A stretch of 64,000 nt of DNA from CAWJAP01 sp963834365 (GCA_963834365.1 CAWIBS010000033.1:186001-250000), one strand, 5' to 3'. Shown: positions 1 to 8,878, counted from the first letter of the stretch. Numbers and translations are program-made. The notes: generated from the letters alone by a model not told the origin.

Positions 1-575
1 GTGAGGGTCACACGGGAGCTCTGCAGACCGATCACCCACACCGCCGTTGCCAGGTGCTCGCGTTCTTCGACGACCGGCGTGCGCGGGAAGATCGAGGCGG
101 TGTGTCCGTCGCGTCCCATGCCGAGGATGGCGACGTCGAACGCCGGCCACTGCCCCGGCGCCAGCCCGCATACCTCGCGCAGCGTCGCTTCGTACTTCGC
201 CGCCACCATCGACGCGTCCTCGAGTTCCGTCGGCATCCGGTGAATCTGGGCGGGCGGGATGGGCACGTGCGCGAGCCACGTTTCGTGGACCATCCGGTAG
301 TTGCTGTCCGGGTGCTCGGGCGGGACGTGGCGCTCGTCACCGAAAAAGAGATGGAGAGCGCCCCAGTCGATCGCCGTGCCGTCGTCTGCCGGAGGAGCCA
401 GCGCAGCATACAGGCCCTGCGGCGTCCGGCCGCCGGCGAGCGACATGAGGCAGCGCCCGCGCGCACGGACGGCGGCGGCGGCGATGTGGCGCACCTGACG
501 GGCCCCTTCACGGGCGAGCGCCTCGGGATCGGACACGACGCGCACCGTCCAGCGCTGAGGCGATCCCCTCGTCAT
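1..575 (-). CDS. pgl: 6-phosphogluconolactonase (partial, C-terminus beyond the window)
   Basis: Hydrolyses 6-phosphogluconolactone in the oxidative pentose phosphate pathway (cytosol). About 191 codons read from the ATG at 575 to the left edge without a stop. The family signatures are visible: SLAGGRTPQGLYAAL near residue 45, the FFGDERHVPPEHPDSNYRM stretch, and AILGMGRDGHTASIFP further on, which is the DevB/SOL pattern. It starts 20 nt after the zwf stop, so the two are probably co-transcribed in the order pgi, zwf, pgl. The last quarter of the protein lies outside the window. Family assignment is firm; the start is the first good ATG after zwf. Confidence 0.9.
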   Translation of the reverse strand, partial: MTRGSPQRWTVRVVSDPEALAREGARQVRHIAAAAVRARGRCLMSLAGGRTPQGLYAALAPPADDGTAIDWGALHLFFGDERHVPPEHPDSNYRMVHETWLAHVPIPPAQIHRMPTELEDASMVAAKYEATLREVCGLAPGQWPAFDVAILGMGRDGHTASIFPRTPVVEEREHLATAVWVIGLQSSRVTL

Positions 576-594
576 GCTGTCCTCGCCCGCCGCC

Positions 595-2133
595 CTACGG
601 CTTTCGCCATTCGCGGCCGTCTGCGGCAACCAATTCGTCGCTGGCGTCGGGGCCCCATGAGCCTGCGGGATAGAGATGCACGCTGGCCGGCGTCTCGCGC
701 CAGGCGTCGAGAATCGGCGTCACGACCTTCCAGCCCGTCTCCACCATGTCGGCGCGATGGAACAGCGTGGAGTCTCCCGTCATGCAGTCGTAGAGCAGCG
801 TCTCGTATCCGGTCGAGGGACGCGACCCGAAGTAGTCCGCGTACTTGAAGTCCATGCGCACGACGCCGAGTCCCAGCTCCGGCCCGGGCACCTTGGCCTG
901 GAAACGCAGGGCGATGCCCTCGTCCGGCTGGATGCGGATGATGAGGACGTTCGGCATGACCTGGTCGGCGCACAGATCCTGGAACAGCAGCAGGGGCGGC
1001 GTCTTGAAGCGTATCGCGATTTCCGAGACGCGCCGGGCGAGACGCTTGCCGGTCCGCAGGTAGAACGGGACGTCCGCCCAGCGCCAGTTGACGAGCCTCA
1101 GCCGCAGGCCGATGTAGGTCTCGGTCGTGGAGGTCGGTGATACGGTCGGCTCGCTGCGGTAGGCCGGCACGGCGCGGCCCTCGATGCTGCCGGCGGCGTA
1201 CTGCCCGCGCACCGTATCGCGCCGCACCACGTCGGCATCGAAGGGACGGATGGCGTGGAGCACCTTCACCCGCTCGTCGCGAACGCGATCGGCGTCGAAC
1301 GAATTGGGCGGCTCCATGGCGGTGAGCGCGAGCAACTGGAAGAGATGGTTCTGGACCATGTCGCGCAGGGCGCCAGCCTCTTCGTAGTAACCGCCGCGTC
1401 CCTCGACGCCCACCGTCTCCGCCACGGTGATCTGCACGTGATCCACGTAGCGGCGGTTCCAGATCGGCTCGAAGATCCCGTTGGCGAACCGCAGCACCAT
1501 CAGATTCTGGACGGTCTCCTTCCCCAGGTAGTGATCGATCCGGTAGATCTGCCGCTCGTCGAAGACCGTGCCGATCTGACGGTTGAGCGCCCGCGCCGAC
1601 TCGAGATCGTGCCCGAACGGCTTCTCCACGATCACCCGCCGCCAGCGCCCGTTCTCCTCGCGTCCGAGGCCGGAGCTGGACAGCCCCGCGATCAGGTCGT
1701 CGAACAGCGCGGGAGGCACGGCCATGTAGAACAGCACGTTGCCACCGCTCTGCCCGGCGACGGCCGCGAGCGTCGCCGACAGACGGACGTACAGGTCGCC
1801 GTCCTGGAAATCTCCGCGCACGTAGCGAATACGCGCCGCGAACCACTCGCGCTCGGCCGGTTCGAGGGCCGGCGTGGCGAACCGGCTCAGATCCTCCAGC
1901 AGCTTCTCGCGGAATCCCGCCTCGTCCACGTCCGTCCGCGCCACCGCAACACTGACGAACGCATCCGGGAGCAGCCCTCCACGACGCAGGTTGAGGAGCG
2001 CCGGCATCAGCTTCCGCTTGGTGAGATCGCCGGACGCGCCGAAGATGACCATCGCACACGGATCGGCCACGCGTGCCTGGACCGCCCCGAGCAGTGCTTC
2101 TTCCTGATCCTTCACGGGTATCGCGCTCTGCAT
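595..2133 (-). CDS. zwf: glucose-6-phosphate 1-dehydrogenase
   Basis: Oxidises glucose 6-phosphate to the lactone with NAD(P)+, first step of the oxidative pentose phosphate pathway. 512 aa, the usual length. The N-terminal Rossmann motif FGASGDLTKRKLMPALLNL sits near residue 30, followed by VIVEKPFGHDLESARALN and the active-site signature RIDHYLGKETVQNL. The C-terminal half carries the expected YFGSRPSTGYETLLYDCM region. The gene lies between pgi and pgl on the same strand; a 65-nt heptamer-repeat gap separates it from pgi. The frame is intact, which contrasts with several broken genes to the right. Confidence 0.96.
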   Translation of the reverse strand: MQSAIPVKDQEEALLGAVQARVADPCAMVIFGASGDLTKRKLMPALLNLRRGGLLPDAFVSVAVARTDVDEAGFREKLLEDLSRFATPALEPAEREWFAARIRYVRGDFQDGDLYVRLSATLAAVAGQSGGNVLFYMAVPPALFDDLIAGLSSSGLGREENGRWRRVIVEKPFGHDLESARALNRQIGTVFDERQIYRIDHYLGKETVQNLMVLRFANGIFEPIWNRRYVDHVQITVAETVGVEGRGGYYEEAGALRDMVQNHLFQLLALTAMEPPNSFDADRVRDERVKVLHAIRPFDADVVRRDTVRGQYAAGSIEGRAVPAYRSEPTVSPTSTTETYIGLRLRLVNWRWADVPFYLRTGKRLARRVSEIAIRFKTPPLLLFQDLCADQVMPNVLIIRIQPDEGIALRFQAKVPGPELGLGVVRMDFKYADYFGSRPSTGYETLLYDCMTGDSTLFHRADMVETGWKVVTPILDAWRETPASVHLYPAGSWGPDASDELVAADGREWRKP

Positions 2134-2146
2134 ACGTCACCTTCAA

Positions 2147-2196
2147 CAGGCTACGGGCTACGGACTACGGGCTGCAGGCTACGGGCTGCGGGCTCC
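2147..2196. repeat. degenerate heptamer tract (CTACGGG class)
   Basis: The gap between pgi and zwf is filled by about six copies of a 7-nt unit varying around CTACGGG, CTACGGA, CTGCAGG and CTGCGGG. The same class recurs at about 8880-9018, 13551-13690, 24580-24660 and 57520-57560. In this gap it is in one orientation only, so it does not form the long inverted pair seen at other sites. Confidence 0.7.
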
Positions 2197-2198
2197 GT

Positions 2199-3941
2199 TC
2201 ACCCTCGAGCCTCGACGCGATCGACCATGCTCGCCAGTCGCTGAAGGCCGGCGGGCACGTCGGCGCCCACATGCACCCGGAGCGCTCGCCGCCCCCGCTC
2301 GGCGAGGACGGCGAGATCCCCGCGCGCCTGCGCCGACTTGACGATGCCGAACGTGTAGCGCTGATTGGGCACCGGCACGTCCCGGGCATCATCACAAGTG
2401 ACCTGCAGGAACACACCGCTCGGCGGTCCGCCCTTGTACGCCTGTCCCGTCGAGTGCAGGAAGCGCGGGCCGAAGCCGAGACACGTGGCCACGCCGTGCG
2501 ACTCGCGCACCGCGTGGCGGACATCCTGGAGAACACCCTCGTGGCGCGGATTCATCTCGACGTAGGCGAGCAACGCGAAGTAGTCGCGGGCTTTCAGGCG
2601 CGACAGGTGCGCACCCAGCAGACCCTTCACACTCTTGTCGGCGCCCGCCCGCGCCTCCAGCGCGTCGGCGTTGGCCGCATCCGCGAACAGGGTGAGACCG
2701 TCGCCTGTGGCGAGGGGTGTCTCGGCCGGCAGACTGCCGTCCCGCTCGTAGGCGGTCGTCAGCGCGCGGGTCGCGATCTTGCTGGCCTCGACGTCAGGCT
2801 GGTCGAACGGGTGGATGCCCATGACGGCGCCCGCCACCGCGGTCGCGATCTCCCAGCGGAAGAACTCCTGGAACAACCACGTCACGTCGATCTGGACGAC
2901 CGGATGTCCCGCCGCGTCGAGGGCCTTGACGCCGGTGTCCTGCATGGCGTCGGGCTCGACCCCGAGGCGGAGATAGACGAACAGGCGATCGTCGCCGTAG
3001 CGATTGGGCGGCGCGAGCCGCTCGAGATCGACCGGGATGATGGCCTGGCCGTTCTTGCCAGTGGACTCCGCGACCAGTTGCTCGAGCCACGCCCCGAGTC
3101 CTGCGATCCCCGGCGACGCGACGAGCGTCAGCTTGTCGCGGCCGAGGCGCGCCGCGCATCCCAGGACGAGCCCGAGTGCCACGCCGGGGTTCCGACGCGG
3201 ATCGGCCTCGTCGCGGCAGGCTGCCACCATGCGCTCCGTCATGTCGAGCATGCGCGGCAGGCCGATGCCGGTGACCGCCGCGGGCACGAAGCCGAAGGGC
3301 GAGAGGGCCGAGTATCGACCGCCAATCGTCGGCTCGCCCAGCACGACGCGCCGGAAGCCGTCGGCCTCCGCGGTCTGCTGCAGCTTCGAGCCCGGGTCGG
3401 TGATGGCGACGAACTGTCGTCCGGCGCGCTCGCGCCCGACGACCTGTGACACGCGGTCGAAGAAGAACTGCAGGAACACGTGCGGCTCGAGCGTCGATCC
3501 CGACTTGCTGGCGACGATGACGAGCGTCCGGGCCAGATCGACGCGTCCTTCCACCGCGAGCACCTGGCCGGGGTCGGTCGAATCGAGCACGTGCAGCTCG
3601 GGTCGCCCGGGCTCGTGGCCGAACGTGCGCGCCAGCACCTCCGGACACAGGCTGGATCCGCCCATGCCGAGGAGGACGGCGTGCGTGAAGCCCGCCGCGG
3701 CGACGTCGGAGGCGAGGGCGTCGAGCTCGGGAAGCAGGCGCCGGCCCGCCTCGACGCCGTCCAGCCACCCGAGCCAGCGCGCCTCGTCGCCGCCCGTCCA
3801 CAGTGACGCGTCGCGCGCCCAGAGCCGCCGCGTGCTGTCGGCCGCAGCCCACGCCGCGGCGGCGGCCTCGACCTCGCGCCGCAGCGCGTCCGGCCCGTTC
3901 CATCGCAAGGCGTTGATCCCGCCGATGTCCGTCTCACTCAT
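2199..3941 (-). CDS. pgi: glucose-6-phosphate isomerase (SIS-domain PGI)
   Basis: Interconverts glucose 6-phosphate and fructose 6-phosphate. 580 aa from the ATG at 3941 (MSETDIGGINAL); the open frame extends further upstream, but that extension does not look like PGI. The SIS sugar-phosphate loop is visible in LGMGGSSLCPEVLARTF, then VIVASKSGSTLEPHVFLQF, FVAITDPGSKLQQTA, GRYSALSPFGFVPAA and, near the end, HSTGQAYKGGPPSGVFLQVT. These features match the PGI half of transaldolase-PGI fusions better than the E. coli enzyme, but no transaldolase domain is attached here. It begins the pgi-zwf-pgl run. Confidence 0.93.
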   Translation of the reverse strand: MSETDIGGINALRWNGPDALRREVEAAAAAWAAADSTRRLWARDASLWTGGDEARWLGWLDGVEAGRRLLPELDALASDVAAAGFTHAVLLGMGGSSLCPEVLARTFGHEPGRPELHVLDSTDPGQVLAVEGRVDLARTLVIVASKSGSTLEPHVFLQFFFDRVSQVVGRERAGRQFVAITDPGSKLQQTAEADGFRRVVLGEPTIGGRYSALSPFGFVPAAVTGIGLPRMLDMTERMVAACRDEADPRRNPGVALGLVLGCAARLGRDKLTLVASPGIAGLGAWLEQLVAESTGKNGQAIIPVDLERLAPPNRYGDDRLFVYLRLGVEPDAMQDTGVKALDAAGHPVVQIDVTWLFQEFFRWEIATAVAGAVMGIHPFDQPDVEASKIATRALTTAYERDGSLPAETPLATGDGLTLFADAANADALEARAGADKSVKGLLGAHLSRLKARDYFALLAYVEMNPRHEGVLQDVRHAVRESHGVATCLGFGPRFLHSTGQAYKGGPPSGVFLQVTCDDARDVPVPNQRYTFGIVKSAQARGDLAVLAERGRRALRVHVGADVPAGLQRLASMVDRVEARG

Positions 3942-4044
3942 CTCCAGCTCCACGACCCTCGAGCGTGACCGCAGCATACTCCGCGCGCAGCCGAGTACAA
4001 TAGCGTGCATCCGCGGTGGCGCCCCCGGGCCGCGGATTGTCTGC

Positions 4045-4872
4045 ATGCCGCTCAAGGAGTACCGCGCCAAGCGCAATTTTTCCCGCTCCCCCGAGCCCGC
4101 GGGCGACGACCGGCTGGCCGATCGCCGATCGAAGAGGCCCGCTCGCTTCTTCTGCGTCCAGAAACACCTCGCGACCGCGCTGCACTACGACTTCCGCCTG
4201 GAGCACGACGGCGTGCTGCTCTCGTGGGCCGTGCCGAAAGGCCCGTCGCTCAATCCTGCCGACAAGCGGCTGGCCATGCACGTCGAGGATCACCCGCTCG
4301 AATACGGCACGTTCGAGGGCGTCATTCCGGACGGCTACGGCGCTGGCGTCGTCATGCTCTGGGACCAGGGCACGTGGACGCCCGAGGTGGACGATGTGGG
4401 AGCGGCGCTCGCGAAAGGGGATCTCAAGCTGCGGCTCGACGGCTACAAGCTGAAGGGCTCGTGGGTGCTGGTGCGCACGCGCGGCTGGAGCGGCCGCGGC
4501 CAGGGCGAGCGGGCGCCGTCGCGTGGCGACGCCAGCCGCTCGTGGCTCCTCATCAAGCACAAGGACGAGTGGTCCGGCCCGATCGACATCGCCACCTTCG
4601 CACCGAACAGCGTCAAGAGCGGCGGCGGGTTCCGCGACATCCTGCTGCAGGAATCGCCGGGCGTGTGGCAGGGCAACCCTGGCGGCTCGGGCCAGGGCAG
4701 CGACGCCGCCCTCGCGAAGATCGTGCAGAAGGTGATCGCGCTCGAGGAACAGGAGGGCGCGGAGACGGTCACCCCCGCGAGATCCCCGGGCGTTCAGGCC
4801 GGGCCGAAGACCACGAAGGCCGTTCGACGGTCATCGACCACCACGCGCGCGGCGGGCAAGGCGAAGCGATGA
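4045..4872 (+). CDS. stand-alone LigD-type 3'-phosphoesterase domain protein
   Basis: 275 aa consisting of the phosphoesterase (PE) domain normally fused to the ligase in LigD, which trims 3'-phosphate or 3'-ribonucleotide ends during non-homologous end joining. Visible signatures: KHLATALHYDFRLEHDG with its catalytic His/Asp, LSWAVPKGPSLNP, DHPLEYGTFEGVIPDGYGAG and the conserved WLLIKHKDEW. No ligase or polymerase domain and no Ku gene is seen in the window. The C-terminal 40 residues are Ala/Thr/Arg/Lys-rich, probably a flexible basic tail. Divergent from pgi with a 103-nt gap containing TACAAT at 3996-4001, a possible -10 element. Role in repair is inferred from the family. Confidence 0.88.
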   Translation: MPLKEYRAKRNFSRSPEPAGDDRLADRRSKRPARFFCVQKHLATALHYDFRLEHDGVLLSWAVPKGPSLNPADKRLAMHVEDHPLEYGTFEGVIPDGYGAGVVMLWDQGTWTPEVDDVGAALAKGDLKLRLDGYKLKGSWVLVRTRGWSGRGQGERAPSRGDASRSWLLIKHKDEWSGPIDIATFAPNSVKSGGGFRDILLQESPGVWQGNPGGSGQGSDAALAKIVQKVIALEEQEGAETVTPARSPGVQAGPKTTKAVRRSSTTTRAAGKAKR

Positions 4873-4905
4873 CACGCCAGCCCTGTCAGTAGCGCTCGCC
4901 GCATC

Positions 4906-6045
4906 ATGTCCGTCAGGCTGCCGATCTATCTCGATTGCAACGCGACGACCCCGGTCGACCCGCGGGTGTTCGAGGAGATGACGCCCTATTTCATGGACGT
5001 CTTCGGCAACGCGGCGAGTACCGGACACGCGTTCGGCACCCAGGCGCTCGAGGCCGTGACGCGCGCGCGGGCGACGATTGCGGGGGCGCTCGGCGTCGAG
5101 CCGGCGGAGATCATCTTCACCTCGGGCGCCACCGAATCCGACAATCTCGCGATCAAGGGCGTCGCCCGCCTGCGCGGCCGCGGGCACATCGTCACCGCCG
5201 CCACCGAGCACAAGGCCGTGCTCGACCCGTGCCGCGCCCTCGTCGAGCAGGGGTTCCGGCTCACGTGCCTGCCGGTTGACGTCGAGGGCCGGGTCGATCC
5301 GGAGGCGGTCGCCGCCGCCATCGGGCCGGACACCATCCTCGTGTCGATCATGCACGGCAACAACGAGGTCGGCACGGTGCAGGACATCGACGCCATCGGC
5401 GCGGTGTGCCGCGATCGCGGGGTCGTGTTCCACACCGATGCCACGCAGACCATCGGCAAGCTGCCGTTCGATGCCCGCGCGCTGGGCGTCGACATGGCGT
5501 CGCTCACGGCCCACAAGATGTACGGGCCGAAGGGCATCGGCGCGCTCTACGTCCGGCGCAGCTGCCAGCTCGCCCCGATCATCGACGGCGGCGGCCACGA
5601 GCGCGGCATGCGCAGCGGCACGCTGAACGTCCCCGGGATCGTCGGGCTCGCCAAAGCGCTGGAGGTTGCCGTCTCGGACATGGACCGGGACATCGCCCAC
5701 ACGCGATCGCTGCGCGATCGGATCTGGCGGTGCCTCCGCGACGTGGCGCCGTCCTCGCGCCTCAATGGCCCGGATCCGCTCGTCGTGCCGGACCGGCGGC
5801 TCCCGAACAATCTCCACGTCAGCGTCAGCGGTCTCGAAGGCGACCTGGTCGCCACGGCACTGTGCGACGTGGCGGTCTCGTCGCGTTCGGCCTGCACGAG
5901 CGGCTCGGCCGAACCATCGCATGTCGTCAAAGCGCTCGGCGGGTGCCTCGAGGGGTGCACGACACTGCGCTTCGGTGTCGGCCGATCGACGACGGCGGCC
6001 GAGATCGACTACGTCGTCGATCGGTTGCGCGGGAGCGTTTCGTAG
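4906..6045 (+). CDS. cysteine desulfurase (NifS/IscS family, PLP-dependent)
   Basis: Class V aminotransferase-fold enzyme that removes sulfur from cysteine as a protein persulfide for Fe-S cluster or tRNA thiolation. 379 aa. Visible: the N-terminal YLDCNATTPVDPRV, the cofactor loop SGATESDNLAIKGV, HGNNEVGTVQDIDAIG, the PLP lysine in SLTAHKMYGPKGIGALYV, and the sulfur-accepting cysteine in SSRSACTSGSAEPSHV. It starts 33 nt after the phosphoesterase gene. No IscU, IscR or MnmA gene is adjacent, so the acceptor cannot be named; NifS-type and IscS-type are not separable here. Confidence 0.93.
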   Translation: MSVRLPIYLDCNATTPVDPRVFEEMTPYFMDVFGNAASTGHAFGTQALEAVTRARATIAGALGVEPAEIIFTSGATESDNLAIKGVARLRGRGHIVTAATEHKAVLDPCRALVEQGFRLTCLPVDVEGRVDPEAVAAAIGPDTILVSIMHGNNEVGTVQDIDAIGAVCRDRGVVFHTDATQTIGKLPFDARALGVDMASLTAHKMYGPKGIGALYVRRSCQLAPIIDGGGHERGMRSGTLNVPGIVGLAKALEVAVSDMDRDIAHTRSLRDRIWRCLRDVAPSSRLNGPDPLVVPDRRLPNNLHVSVSGLEGDLVATALCDVAVSSRSACTSGSAEPSHVVKALGGCLEGCTTLRFGVGRSTTAAEIDYVVDRLRGSVS

Positions 6046-6054
6046 TGCTCGCCT

Positions 6055-6259
6055 CCAGTTACCAGTTACCAGCTACCAGGGACCAAGGACCAGGGACCAA
6101 GCCGACCAGCGACCAAGCGACCAAGACCAAAGACCGAAGACCGAGGCTCGACCGGACCTGAAGGCTCCGGCCTACCGACGAGGGGCTACGCTCAAATCCG
6201 GTAGGCCGCGGTGGTCTGCAGCCCCGCAGTCCGTAGACCGACGACCGAAGACCGACAGC
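6055..6259. repeat. intergenic heptamer tract (GGTC class, reverse sense) with palindrome remnants
   Basis: The gap between the cysteine desulfurase and queD is built from short units such as GTTACCA, GGACCAA, GGACCAG, CGACCAA and AGACCGA (6055-6147), which are reverse complements of the GGTCTTT/GGTCCCT units found at 24700 and 45300. A second short run (CCGTAGACCGACGACCGAAG) lies at about 6230-6257, directly before the queD start. Between them, 6155-6215 holds CCGGCCTACCGACGAGG and CCGGTAGGCCG, related to the stretch at 45165-45240. No open frame or clear ribosome binding site is seen. Confidence 0.65.
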
Positions 6260-6697
6260 ATGGAGAAGATCACCGTTCACGCGCGTTTCCATACCGGCCA
6301 CCGGCAGATTGGCTATCCGGGCAAGTGCCGGTTCGTCCACGGCCACACCTGGCACGGCACGATCGTCGTCGCGACCGAGGAGTTCCCGCGCGACGACATC
6401 GACATGTCGCTGGACTTCGGCGACCTCAAGGACATCCTGCGGAAGTTCGATCACAAGATGATCGTCACCGAGGGCGATACCGCCTTCCTCGATCCGGCGC
6501 TTTTCGAGTCGGAGGGCGTGGTCCAGATCCACGGACGGGGCCCGAGCGTCGAGAACGTGGCGCTGCACGCGCTCGAGGAAGTGATCGGCCACATCCGCGC
6601 GAAGTTCCCGAATCGCCAGAAGCTCTACACGATCGAGGTGATCATCACCGAAACGGAGAACAACATCTTCTCGGTGACGCGAACGGTCACGATCTGA
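6260..6697 (+). CDS. queD: 6-carboxytetrahydropterin synthase family protein (QueD-like)
   Basis: 145-aa protein of the 6-pyruvoyl-tetrahydropterin synthase fold; QueD makes 6-carboxy-tetrahydropterin for queuosine and other 7-deazapurines. The zinc histidines are visible in FHTGHRQ and CRFVHGHTWHG; the conserved MSLDFGDLKDIL and KFDHKMI segments follow, and VENVALHALEEVI and EVIITETENN give the C-terminal substrate-binding part. No queC, queE or queF is nearby, so a different pterin reaction within the family cannot be excluded. The start ATG directly follows a heptamer tract and lacks an obvious Shine-Dalgarno sequence. Confidence 0.85.
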   Translation: MEKITVHARFHTGHRQIGYPGKCRFVHGHTWHGTIVVATEEFPRDDIDMSLDFGDLKDILRKFDHKMIVTEGDTAFLDPALFESEGVVQIHGRGPSVENVALHALEEVIGHIRAKFPNRQKLYTIEVIITETENNIFSVTRTVTI

Positions 6698-6703
6698 TCC
6701 TTG

Positions 6704-6746
6704 TGGCTCAGGGCTCGAGGCTCTAGGCTCATAGGCTCCGGGCCCA
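6704..6746. repeat. heptamer tract (GGCTC class)
   Basis: Just after queD the sequence runs GGCTCAG, GGCTCGA, GGCTCTA, GGCTCATA, GGCTCCGG: a roughly 7-nt degenerate repeat of another core than the neighbouring tracts. It precedes the double-hairpin element at 6764-6813. Confidence 0.55.
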
Positions 6747-6763
6747 GAGTTGACGTGGATTTC

Positions 6764-6813
6764 GTAGTGGCCGCCTTCAGGCGGCCCTGGGTCCGGCTGA
6801 AGCCGGACACTAC
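6764..6813. terminator. double-hairpin palindrome in a convergent gap
   Basis: Outer arms GTAGTG (6764-6769) and CACTAC (6808-6813) enclose two palindromes: GGCCGCC-TTCA-GGCGGCC (6769-6786) and GTCCGGCT-GA-AGCCGGAC (6791-6808). The whole could fold as a three-way junction. It lies between the convergent ends of queD and the PHP gene, so a bidirectional terminator or REP-like element is likely. The second palindrome reappears at 29975-29994 after the phosphatase gene. Confidence 0.6.
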
Positions 6814-6828
6814 ACCAGCACACGGGAC

Positions 6829-8604
6829 TCACCGCGCGGGACGCGAGGGCAGTTCGCGGGAACTCCCTGCGATGCCGACATCGCGCAGTATCACTGTACC
6901 GCTCTCGCCGGGCGAGGTGTTGACGGTGTCGACGACGAAGAGCAGTGCGTGGACGTCTGGCGGCACGGGATGAGGGCGGCGGTTCGGCGCGACCGCCCGC
7001 AGATCGTCGAAGCGAACGCGAACCTGCCGGGCAGAGGCATCCACGTACACCGATCGTCGCCAGCGGAAACCATGCGTCCCGCCGTCTGGCTCCCGGAGCT
7101 GCACGGACAGCCGCATCGGACGGTCCGCGGAGACGGTGAAGTCGAGCGCGCTCGCTTCGGGGGACAGCGTGAACGGCAGCGCCACGAGCGCTGCGTACTG
7201 GCCGCGCGGCGGGCCCGGGGCGAGACGATAGCGGAACCGCACCGCCCGCGGTTCCAACGGGTCACGGTCCACCTGTCCGTCGGAGTCCGGCTCCCGTTCG
7301 ACGCCCCAGTGCTGATCGACTGGCAGCGGCGTTGACGTGCCGCCCACCGGTAGCGGCGCAGGACCACGGGCCGGCGCATCGGAGACCCGGCCGTAAATCG
7401 GGTTGGTGACGAGCCATGGCGCGAACGCACCTCCCCTGTCCCACCCGATCTCCATGCGGCACGCTGCCGGTGCCGGTGCCGACACCAGGTGCACGACGGG
7501 TCCGGGAGCGGGCGCGGTCGCGACGACCTTCCCGTCGCACGTGAGCCGAAGCGCCGAGCCGGGCGGCGCCGCGGCGGCGCCACGAAGCCGCACGCCGGCG
7601 AGCGGCCCGGCAAACTCGCCGATCGCGGCCGTCGAGCCGTCCATCCGGAAGGCCGAGAGCTCCACGCGTCCGGCCGCCGCCAACGCCTGGAGCCAACTGT
7701 AGGTCCGGCCCGCGCGCAAGGCCTCGAGCACCGCCGCGGCAGCCTGGGCCGGATCGGTGCTGAGCGGCGCGGGCATCTCGACCGCGACGCGCGCGGCGTC
7801 GAACGACGCCTGGTAGCCCGGGACATGCAGCCGCAGCAGGCCGCCCGGGCCGGCATCGGCGCCGATGCGCGCGTGCGCGTCCACGGCCGCGAGTCCGACG
7901 ATGCGCCGGTGCTGTGCAAGCCGATCCCAACGGGCCAGCAGCGGCCGGTGCGGCTGGACGAGCGCACCCAACGACGGCCCGGCCCGCCATGGATAGTGCA
8001 ACAACGCCAGCAGGAGCCGCGGGCGGCTCTCGTCGCGCCACTCCGTATCCAGGTTGAACCACTCGAGGCCGTCGATCGGCGCGTCCCATGCGTGCCACGA
8101 GAGCTCCGGCTTCGGCGAATCCGGATGGGCCGCGACGCCGAATCCGCCGAGACGCTCGACGTCCTCGACGACGTCCCGCGCTTCTCCAGCCAGGCGGTAC
8201 GGCGTCTGCGGCAGGCCGAGCGCCACGTAGTGGCCGCCCTCGGTGCTGATCTCGACGGCGTCGAGGCAGAGGACGCCGGAGCGAAAGGCCGGGGGCAGCG
8301 GGGCCCTGGTCCCGTCGCCGTGATCCGTGAACACCACGAAGCGCAGACCGGCGCGAGCGGCCGCCGCGGCCACCTCCTCGACGGTGCCGCTGCCGTCGGA
8401 GCGCGTCGTGTGCACGTGATACACCCCGGTGGCGACGTGCACCGGCGTCCGCGGTGTGCCATCGAGCGATCGTGCTGAATCCCGGGCGTCAGGAACCGCG
8501 GATCTCGTCGCCGGTGGCAGGGTGGCGAGCGTCAGTGCGCCGAGCAGGACGGCGACGATCGCGGCGCCGATCAGCGTCCGCGAGAAGAGTCGCCGGAGGC
8601 GCAC
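6829..8604 (-). CDS. PHP-domain phosphoesterase-like protein with membrane anchor
   Basis: 591 aa from a GTG at 8604. A basic start followed by a hydrophobic stretch (IGAAIVAVLLGALTLATL) indicates a signal anchor, so the rest is probably periplasmic. The PHP metal-binding motifs are visible: GVYHVHTTRSDGSG near residue 60, VVFTDHGDG, DAVEISTEGGHYVALG and FGVAAHPDSP. The C-terminal half is beta-rich and unassigned. PHP domains are metal-dependent phosphoesterases, but secreted versions such as this one have no well-defined substrate. Divergent from the Trm112-like gene with only 24 nt between starts. Confidence 0.82.
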   Translation of the reverse strand: MRLRRLFSRTLIGAAIVAVLLGALTLATLPPATRSAVPDARDSARSLDGTPRTPVHVATGVYHVHTTRSDGSGTVEEVAAAAARAGLRFVVFTDHGDGTRAPLPPAFRSGVLCLDAVEISTEGGHYVALGLPQTPYRLAGEARDVVEDVERLGGFGVAAHPDSPKPELSWHAWDAPIDGLEWFNLDTEWRDESRPRLLLALLHYPWRAGPSLGALVQPHRPLLARWDRLAQHRRIVGLAAVDAHARIGADAGPGGLLRLHVPGYQASFDAARVAVEMPAPLSTDPAQAAAAVLEALRAGRTYSWLQALAAAGRVELSAFRMDGSTAAIGEFAGPLAGVRLRGAAAAPPGSALRLTCDGKVVATAPAPGPVVHLVSAPAPAACRMEIGWDRGGAFAPWLVTNPIYGRVSDAPARGPAPLPVGGTSTPLPVDQHWGVEREPDSDGQVDRDPLEPRAVRFRYRLAPGPPRGQYAALVALPFTLSPEASALDFTVSADRPMRLSVQLREPDGGTHGFRWRRSVYVDASARQVRVRFDDLRAVAPNRRPHPVPPDVHALLFVVDTVNTSPGESGTVILRDVGIAGSSRELPSRPAR

Positions 8605-8628
8605 CGCGCGACTATACTAACTGCCCGT
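8605..8628. promoter_or_regulatory. possible shared bidirectional -10 between divergent genes
   Basis: The 24-nt gap between the PHP gene (minus, GTG at 8604) and the Trm112-like gene (plus, ATG at 8629) contains ACTATACTAA. It reads TATACT on plus (8613-8618) and TAGTAT on minus (8619-8614). Both hexamers are about 10 nt from their start codons, implying leaderless or near-leaderless transcripts. No good -35 match is visible, so this is a suggestion only. Confidence 0.35.
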
Positions 8629-8877
8629 ATGGTGGACAAGGAACTGCTCGAGATTCTCGTGTGCCCGGACAATCTCACGCCCGTGCGGCTGGCGGAGCCA
8701 TCCGAGCTCGAGGCGCTCAACGCCCGGATCCGTGGCGGTGGCGTGAAGACGCGCGGCGGTCAGGACGTGAGCGCCGAGGTCAAGGAAGGCCTCATCCGTG
8801 CAGACGGTCAGTATCTCTACGTCGTCGACAACGACATCCCCGTGATGCTCATCGACGAGGCGATTCCGCTGAAGTAA
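8629..8877 (+). CDS. Trm112-like protein
   Basis: 82 aa. The N-terminal half LLEILVCPDNLTPVRLAEP and the C-terminal VVDNDIPVMLIDEAIPL match the Trm112/YcaR family, small proteins that in eukaryotes activate methyltransferases. Only one cysteine of the family's zinc ribbon is present (ILVCPDN), as in many bacterial homologues. Partner in this organism unknown. It ends in a gap with an extended inverted repeat facing the convergent HIT gene. Confidence 0.8.
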   Translation: MVDKELLEILVCPDNLTPVRLAEPSELEALNARIRGGGVKTRGGQDVSAEVKEGLIRADGQYLYVVDNDIPVMLIDEAIPLK

Positions 8878-8878
8878 A

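Noticed and set aside
1255..2244. 329-codon plus frame opposite zwf
   Set aside because: Shadow of an intact, strongly conserved gene on the other strand.
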